From positions 1-38,548 of the forward strand of contig DEIV01000121.1 in NCBI GenBank assembly GCA_002352665.1: a stretch of DNA of 38,548 bases, in the 5' to 3' direction. Under the pieces are notes generated by a model. That model ran no database searches. It saw nothing but the letters and a program-made list of their open reading frames with translations, and had not been told where the DNA came from. Positions 33,176 through 38,548 of this stretch are shown one piece after another (position 1 is the stretch's first letter; each line of letters begins with the position of its first letter). Source of the stretch: Flavobacteriaceae bacterium UBA2765. Its GTDB lineage: Bacteria; Bacteroidota; Bacteroidia; Flavobacteriales; Flavobacteriaceae. Made by a program: the position numbers and the translations under genes.

Positions 33176-34183
33176 TTAAACCATTTCAGAATAATCTCCT
33201 ATACTTATAGAAGAAAAATTACCGTCATACTTAACAAAATTTCCTATCATGGCAAATTCTAGTTGGGCATTCTTAATATTAGTGTTAGACTGTATTAAAG
33301 AATTACTAATAGTTGAATTAGCTACTACACTATTTGTGCCAAGAGAAACATTTGGACCAACTTTAGCATTTATTAACTTAACATTTGCACCAATATAACA
33401 AGGTTGAATAATTTCTGAATGCTCTAAAATTACGGAATCATCGACCAAATTTTGACCTTCGTCATGAGCAAATTGTAGTACCCTACCATTGGTTTCAACC
33501 GTAATTTCTTTATTGCCACAATCCATCCATTCATCTACTTGGCCAGGCACAAATTTCATACCTTTTTGCTTCATATTTTCAAGGGCATTGGTGAGTTGAT
33601 ACTCTCCTTTCTCTTTGATGTCATTATCTAGTAAATACTGAATTTCATCACGTAAAATTTCACCTTTTTTAAAGTAATAGATACCAATAATGGCTAGATC
33701 TGAAATAAAATCAACAGGTTTTTCAACAAAATCAGTAATAATGCCATCTTTTAATTTAATAACACCGTAAGCACTAGGGTTATCAACCTTTTTTACCCAA
33801 ATAGCTCCATCTGCATCTGCATTAAGCGTAAAATCTGCTTTAAAAAGCGTGTCTGCAAAAGCAACAACACAAGGGCCATTTAACGATGCTTTGGCACATT
33901 GAATGGCATGTGCCGTACCTAATGCTTCTTCTTGAATAGTAACTATGCCTTTAGCACCCAAATCTTTAGCGATATCTAATAACTTTTTTTCAGTATTTGC
34001 AGGGAAAGTCGGTCCTATAATAAAAGCTATTTCATCAACATTCTGTTTAAGCACCTTCGCAATATCCTCAACCAAACGTTGAACAATTGGTTTACCTGCT
34101 ATTAAAGTTAATGGTTTCGGAATAGTTAATGTGTGTGGTCTTAGGCGTGAACCTATACCTGCCATGGGGACAATAATTTTCAT
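33176..34183 (-). CDS. Sugar-1-phosphate nucleotidyltransferase with left-handed beta-helix tail
   Basis: A 335-residue cytoplasmic enzyme that transfers a nucleotide to a sugar 1-phosphate. The N-terminal Rossmann domain begins VPMAGIGSRLRPHTLTIPKP (glycine-rich signature and the Lys for substrate binding), with VAFADTLF and VEKPVDFISDLAIIG further on. Residues of about 245-330 are hexapeptide repeats (CYIGANVKLINAKVG, NVSLGTNSVV), forming a left-handed beta-helix, as in two-domain members such as GlmU, but no acetyltransferase His is obvious. Flavobacterial annotation often calls it glucose-1-phosphate thymidylyltransferase; the true sugar is uncertain. It is first in the operon with TPR, DUF4292 and EnvC-like genes. 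Confidence 0.88.
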   Translation of the reverse strand: MKIIVPMAGIGSRLRPHTLTIPKPLTLIAGKPIVQRLVEDIAKVLKQNVDEIAFIIGPTFPANTEKKLLDIAKDLGAKGIVTIQEEALGTAHAIQCAKASLNGPCVVAFADTLFKADFTLNADADGAIWVKKVDNPSAYGVIKLKDGIITDFVEKPVDFISDLAIIGIYYFKKGEILRDEIQYLLDNDIKEKGEYQLTNALENMKQKGMKFVPGQVDEWMDCGNKEITVETNGRVLQFAHDEGQNLVDDSVILEHSEIIQPCYIGANVKLINAKVGPNVSLGTNSVVANSTISNSLIQSNTNIKNAQLEFAMIGNFVKYDGNFSSISIGDYSEMV

Positions 34184-34239
34184 ATTATTTTTCGTTTTTA
34201 AAAACGCAAATATAAGTAAAATACCATGAGTTTAACGGC

Positions 34240-36270
34240 TTATCTTTTATCTATAAATGCTCCATCTCTAACGGTATAGTGAAAAGGAATATTGTAGTTT
34301 TTACAGGTTTTTTGCCATAATAAGGTATGACTTTTATAATTGGATGCATCTGCAATAATAACTTTAGGATGTAATGATTTTAGCAACCTCTCTAAATTTA
34401 TATTAGGAGAATCTCTTAAGAGGATTAATTCCGGTGAAAATTTATCGTTGAAAAACACACCTAAACTATCTATTACCAACAGTTTTTTAGAATGAGAACC
34501 ATATACATTTTTTATCTTATTATCAACCTTATTAATTTGGGTACGGGTGCCTATTTTGTATGCCTTTAACGCAGTACTTTTATGAATACTATCCAAACTA
34601 TGGTTTATATTGAGCATTTTTCCTTTTCGTTCTGCAATTATTGTATTTCTGGAGGTATTAAAAATAACAAATTCATTAGTGCTGCTACTTTTATATTTTT
34701 CAATGATTAAATGAGATTGAAATAAAAGTATGGCTACAAGCATATATTTAAAATAGGGTTGATGCTTAGTTTCTATCCACTTAAAAAATGTGATTATCAT
34801 AAGATAACTCAATATTGCCGTAACAATTCCAAATGATATATCCTGAAACAAAAAGGATTCTTGTTTGGCTATCCATGCTACAGTTGAATTTAAGAGGAAG
34901 ATAATTTCTTTGTATAAATAGCCAATTATATCGGGAAGAATATCTAATAACGATAATATAATAACTATAATTCCCAAACCTAAAATGAGACCTAGAAACG
35001 GGATAATTATTAAATTGGCAGCAAAAAACAAACCCGGAAATTGATGAAAATAATATAAGCTTAGTGGTAAAACCCCTAATTGAGCGGCTATAGATACCGT
35101 AAATAATTGCCAGAAATAATCAATCAGTTTTAGTTTAGGTTTCCAAAGATTGTAAATGAGTGGCTGAATCCAAACAATAAAAAATACGGCTAAATAGCTT
35201 AATTGAAACCCAATTTCAAATAGGTAATATGGATTCAATAGCAATAGGAAAAAAATAGAAATAATTAATGTTTTATATGTGTTTGAAATATTTTTGGTAG
35301 CTAAAGCAATAGCAACAGCTGTAAACATACTTACTGCTCTAATGACTGATGCTGACATACCGGCGACAAATGCAAAGCCCCATAATAAAAGCACAACTAA
35401 TAATAATTTGATTACTAATCCGTTTTTTAATTTTTCTAATGGTTTTAATATAAAATTGAGCAATAATAATATAATACCTACATGTAAGCCAGAAACAGCT
35501 AGTATATGGATGGCTCCGGCATTTTGATAATTTTGAATTATTTCTTTAGAAATCTCTTGACGTTGGCCCAAAAGTAATGCATTAATTATAGCTAATTCAT
35601 CACCTTTAAACCCATGTTTTTCTAAAGAAAGGTTAATTTTTGCTCTCAACTTAAAAGCCAATCCTTTTAATGAGGTTCTGTCCTTTTTTAAAACTAAGAA
35701 TGTATTATTTCTCAGCGTAATCTGCCGGTGAACTTGCTGTTTGGTTAAATAATTTTTATAGTTAAACTCAAACGGATTTAACGATTTACGAATGGGTATA
35801 AAATTTTCAGTAACTAATACTTTATCGTCTATTGTAAATGTATTATTTGCACTATCTTTTAAAACATTGAGCTTAACTTTTCCTATTGTTTTATGTCCAT
35901 TAATATCGATAACCTTGGCTATGTAATTATTATAATAATGATTAGGTTTTAGAATATCATCAATGATTAAGGTGTTGCTATTTTTAATCTGACTTATAAA
36001 ATTTGTGTAATGACTATTTTTAGATAACTGATTCTTAAAATTTATAGATGACATCCCAATAAAGATAAAGACCAGAAAACCAGCATATGTAAAAAAATGA
36101 TGTTGGACAATCTTTTTAGGTGAATGAAAGTAGAGGATGGCAAGGATTATGATTCCAATCAAAAGAAATATAGTGATCACCAGCGTACTTATCTGCAAGT
36201 AATACCCTATAATAATACCAATAATTTGAAATATAAGAAGTTGTAGTGGTATGTATTTAAGTATTTTCAA
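34240..36270 (-). CDS. comEC: ComEC/Rec2-family DNA uptake channel
   Basis: The inner-membrane channel that passes single-stranded DNA during natural transformation, 676 residues. The N-terminus has three hydrophobic helices followed by a DUF4131-like soluble domain (about 80-210). The competence domain is marked by INALLLGQRQEI and the signature ILAVSGLHVGIILLL (about 255-272), with many further helices to about residue 520. The C-terminal part corresponds to the metallo-beta-lactamase-like domain but has no HxHxDH motif, as in short flavobacterial forms. It lies 56 bases upstream of the nucleotidyltransferase gene. Confidence 0.92.
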   Translation of the reverse strand: MKILKYIPLQLLIFQIIGIIIGYYLQISTLVITIFLLIGIIILAILYFHSPKKIVQHHFFTYAGFLVFIFIGMSSINFKNQLSKNSHYTNFISQIKNSNTLIIDDILKPNHYYNNYIAKVIDINGHKTIGKVKLNVLKDSANNTFTIDDKVLVTENFIPIRKSLNPFEFNYKNYLTKQQVHRQITLRNNTFLVLKKDRTSLKGLAFKLRAKINLSLEKHGFKGDELAIINALLLGQRQEISKEIIQNYQNAGAIHILAVSGLHVGIILLLLNFILKPLEKLKNGLVIKLLLVVLLLWGFAFVAGMSASVIRAVSMFTAVAIALATKNISNTYKTLIISIFFLLLLNPYYLFEIGFQLSYLAVFFIVWIQPLIYNLWKPKLKLIDYFWQLFTVSIAAQLGVLPLSLYYFHQFPGLFFAANLIIIPFLGLILGLGIIVIILSLLDILPDIIGYLYKEIIFLLNSTVAWIAKQESFLFQDISFGIVTAILSYLMIITFFKWIETKHQPYFKYMLVAILLFQSHLIIEKYKSSSTNEFVIFNTSRNTIIAERKGKMLNINHSLDSIHKSTALKAYKIGTRTQINKVDNKIKNVYGSHSKKLLVIDSLGVFFNDKFSPELILLRDSPNINLERLLKSLHPKVIIADASNYKSHTLLWQKTCKNYNIPFHYTVRDGAFIDKR

Positions 36271-36726
36271 GTATATAAATATAACTAATTTGGGTTAACC
36301 ATAAGAATCAGCTAAAGCTTCTGATGATGTTAAATTACCATTTATAGACAAAAACATACCATTTATTAAGAAAACAGATGCTTATGTTTATTTTGTCAAC
36401 ATTGAACACTTTTCTCTACTATATTTGTTATAAGCAAAACCCAATTGTATTAAACAATTGCTTACCCCAAAAAATTACTATTAAAAGAAAATTAAATTTA
36501 GAGTTATTTAATTTAAGGCCCCAACTGCGATCTCATGTCTTTTGGGGTCTTTCCCATTTTAGTGGTGATTAACGTTATGAAATTTGATTTCTTTCATATT
36601 CATTTTCAATTTTAAATCATAATTTAGGTTTAACATAATTTGTATTTGATTACAAAAAAAGCTTAGTTCAACTCCAGTTTAACGTAATTTCCGACCTTAG
36701 CTGCTTTAAATATGTTGCAGTAAAGC
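36271..36726. other. 456-base gap with a hairpin; no gene accepted
   Basis: A/T-rich sequence between the divergent comEC and MATE genes. One GC-richer segment (36517-36550) forms a stem CCCCAA (36519-36524) / TTGGGG (36542-36547) with a 17-base loop, followed by TCTTTCCC. A 64-codon frame at 36378 is not convincing. It probably holds both promoters and perhaps a small RNA. Confidence 0.4.
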
Positions 36727-38055
36727 ATGCATTCCAAACCAAAAGTAACATTTAAACAAATCAACAAATTAGCTGTACCGGCATTAATAGCAGGTATAGC
36801 CGAACCTTTATTATCTATAACAGATACTGCTATTGTTGGTAATATAGATATCAATGCTACAGAAGCCTTGGCGGCAGTTGGTATTGCCGGATCATTTTTA
36901 TCGGCTTTATTTTGGATTTTAGCTCAAACCAAATCGGCTATTTCGGCAATTATTGCACAATATTTAGGAGCTAACAGATTGACTGAAATTAAGTCATTGC
37001 CTGCACAAATTATCACTATTAACATTATTCTGAGTGTGTTATTATATAGTATTACATTCTTTTTTGCAGAAGCAATTTTCAGCATATATAATGCTGAAGG
37101 GCTTATATTGAACTATGCAACATCTTATTATAAAATTAGAGCTGTCGGATTGCCGTTAACTCTATTCGCATTTTCTGTCTTTGGTGTTTTTAGAGGCTTA
37201 CAAAATACGTTTTGGCCAATGATTATCAGTATTACAGGTATGGTATTGAATATTGTCTTAGATTATATTTTAGTATTTGGCATTGAAGGGATTGTCCCTG
37301 GCCTACACATAGAAGGAGCCGCTTATGCCAGTGTAATTTCTCAAGCTGTTATGGCTGCTATGGCTTTGGTTTTATTGATAAAAAAAACACCCTTCAGCCT
37401 TCGGTTTCATTGGCCTTTTAACAAAGAAATCAAACGGTTACTTTTATTGAGTTTAAATTTATTTATCAGAGCATTTGCCTTAAATATTGCTATTTATTTT
37501 GCAAATTCTTACGCTACAACTTATGGCAATCAGTATATAGCAGCACAAACCATAGCTTTTCAAATTTGGTTGTTCTTTGCCTTTTTTATTGATGGATATG
37601 CAAGCGTTGGGAATATTGTTTCGGGGCGGTTATCAGGGGAAAGAGATTATAAAAATTTGTGGAAATTGAGTATCGATTTGAGCAAATATGCCATTGTTGT
37701 TGCTTTTATTTTAGGAATCATATGCTTTGTGTTTTATATACCTCTAGGGGCTATTTTTACTGATGACACTGCTGTGCTAGATGCATTTTACGCTATTTTT
37801 TGGATAGTATTATTGATGCAGCCGCTGAATGCCATTGCTTTTGTTTTTGATGGATTATTTAAAGGTTTAGCCGAAGCTGTTATCCTTAGAAACACCTTGC
37901 TAATAGCTACTTTTTTAGGTTTTATTCCAGTATTATGGATAGGCGATTATTATGGCCTAAAACTTTACGCCATTTGGATAGCTTTTACGGTTTGGATGTT
38001 TTTAAGGATGATTGTTTTAGTCGTTCTATTTAGAAAGAAATATTTGTTAAAATAA
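36727..38055 (+). CDS. MATE-family efflux transporter (DinF type)
   Basis: A 442-residue inner-membrane antiporter with 12 hydrophobic helices in two MatE halves. The first half opens KQINKLAVPALIAGIAEPLL and SITDTAIVGNI, with LAAVGIAGSF close behind. Family-typical segments include FGVFRGLQNTFWP and IEGAAYASVISQ; the second half has NSYATTYGNQYIAAQTIAFQ. The length and the LSITDTA motif fit the DinF branch. MATE proteins export drugs or metabolites using Na+ or H+. It starts at ATG 36727 and stands alone between comEC and lpxB. Confidence 0.93.
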   Translation: MHSKPKVTFKQINKLAVPALIAGIAEPLLSITDTAIVGNIDINATEALAAVGIAGSFLSALFWILAQTKSAISAIIAQYLGANRLTEIKSLPAQIITINIILSVLLYSITFFFAEAIFSIYNAEGLILNYATSYYKIRAVGLPLTLFAFSVFGVFRGLQNTFWPMIISITGMVLNIVLDYILVFGIEGIVPGLHIEGAAYASVISQAVMAAMALVLLIKKTPFSLRFHWPFNKEIKRLLLLSLNLFIRAFALNIAIYFANSYATTYGNQYIAAQTIAFQIWLFFAFFIDGYASVGNIVSGRLSGERDYKNLWKLSIDLSKYAIVVAFILGIICFVFYIPLGAIFTDDTAVLDAFYAIFWIVLLMQPLNAIAFVFDGLFKGLAEAVILRNTLLIATFLGFIPVLWIGDYYGLKLYAIWIAFTVWMFLRMIVLVVLFRKKYLLK

Positions 38056-38139
38056 ATAATAATTTCTGTTTTACATATAGTTATTGAGAAGTAGCATTAC
38101 TTTGGAAGTAAAAATTAAATGTGATAACATGTTTGTAGG

Positions 38140-38548
38140 CTATGAATTACCTACAATTAATGCTGCGGTTTGTTCACTGGCACCTTTACCGCCTAATTTT
38201 TTTTCTAATTCATAATAGGCCAAAAAGAGTTGTTCTCTATGCTTACCATCTAATATTTTAGTGAGCTCTTTTACTAATTTTTTTTCATTAAATTCATGCT
38301 GAATAAGCTCGGTAACCACTTCTTTATCCAATATCAAATTCACCAATGATATATATTTTATATCTACCAATTGTTTACCAATGTGATAAGAAATAGTGCT
38401 ACCTTTATAACAAACCACCTCCGGAACTTTAAACAAGGCAGTTTCTAGCGTTGCAGTTCCAGAAGTTACTAAGGCAGCGTAAGACATAGAAAGTAAATCA
38501 TAAGTTTTATTTGCAACAAATTTCACGTCACTATTTTTAATAAAAGGT
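38140..38548 (-). CDS. lpxB: Lipid-A-disaccharide synthase, C-terminal part (runs off the right edge)
   Basis: The last 135 or so residues of LpxB, a GT19 glycosyltransferase that joins UDP-2,3-diacylglucosamine and lipid X to make lipid A disaccharide at the inner membrane. The frame is open to the window edge (PFIKNSDVKFVANKTYDLL), so the ORF start given as GTG at 38526 is internal. The family motif is LVTSGTATLETALFKVPEVV, followed by YKGSTISYHIGKQLV and ISLVNLILDKEVVTELIQ. The stop is TAG at 38140-38142, inside a short inverted repeat. Confidence 0.93.
   Translation of the reverse strand, partial: PFIKNSDVKFVANKTYDLLSMSYAALVTSGTATLETALFKVPEVVCYKGSTISYHIGKQLVDIKYISLVNLILDKEVVTELIQHEFNEKKLVKELTKILDGKHREQLFLAYYELEKKLGGKGASEQTAALIVGNS

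Noticed and set aside
36378..36572. 64-codon plus-strand frame between comEC and the MATE gene
   Set aside because: No family signal and its end runs through the hairpin; it looks like chance reading of intergenic sequence.
1..38548. CRISPR arrays, prophage, insertion sequences, tRNA or rRNA genes
   Set aside because: No regularly spaced repeats, transposase, phage structural or integrase genes, or cloverleaf-like segments were recognised by reading both strands.

Overview
The window reads as an ordinary stretch of chromosome from a low-GC member of the Flavobacteriia (Bacteroidota). Evidence: strongly A/T-biased codons; several starts preceded by the Bacteroidota -7 box TAnnTTTG, with few Shine-Dalgarno sites; a TonB-dependent receptor with a carboxypeptidase-regulatory-like N-terminus; DUF5689 and DUF4292 lipoproteins; an HU-CCDC81/SPOR protein; and housekeeping genes (radA, lpxH-like, queD, kbl, dprA, comEC, lpxB) of flavobacterial type. 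No rRNA, tRNA, CRISPR array, insertion sequence or prophage was recognised.

Layout. 1-5.6 kb (minus): a TonB-dependent receptor, a DUF5689/lamin-tail lipoprotein and a GyrI-like ligand-binding protein form a probable uptake unit; at the left edge is the N-terminal part of a conserved protein that ends early. 5.7-8.8 kb (plus): two tandem paralogous lipoproteins (YiiG/DUF3829-like) and an exported DUF695 + RraB-like protein. 8.8-13.5 kb (minus): a YwqK-like repeat protein, RadA, LpxH-like hydrolase, QueD and Kbl. 13.6-16.7 kb: a frameshifted outer-membrane barrel gene, a conserved unknown, dprA, and an HU-CCDC81/SPOR gene that appears to start at CTG. 16.8-21.5 kb (minus): a cluster of DUF1059 protein, YfcC-type transporter, Crp/Fnr regulator, YceI, LigB-type dioxygenase and a frameshifted serine esterase. 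21.9-27 kb (minus): a PHP-domain lipoprotein, a small membrane protein, and a translationally coupled GH9 glycosidase and CBM9-like lipoprotein. 27.0-28.5 kb is a gene graveyard: a Fic-domain gene missing its N-terminal half and carrying two frameshifts, abutting a decayed lipoprotein gene with a stop codon exactly at its lipobox cysteine. 28.6-38.5 kb: an exported unknown, an acyl-CoA thioesterase, the envelope operon nucleotidyltransferase-TPR-DUF4292-EnvC-like, comEC, a MATE transporter and the C-terminus of lpxB.

How the genes work together. Most of the window concerns the envelope and small-molecule uptake: lipid A synthesis (lpxH-like, lpxB), peptidoglycan/septum remodelling (SPOR protein, EnvC-like), lipoprotein handling (DUF4292), nutrient capture (TonB receptor + DUF5689) and glycan breakdown (GH9 + CBM9). 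DNA processing and competence are represented by radA, dprA and comEC. I see no clear new defence or mobile system. The points most worth a second look are the non-canonical CTG start, two isolated single-base frameshifts (at least one in a homopolymer), the Fic/lipoprotein decay zone, the exported RraB-like protein, the tandem lipoprotein pair and the Crp/YceI/LigB cluster.
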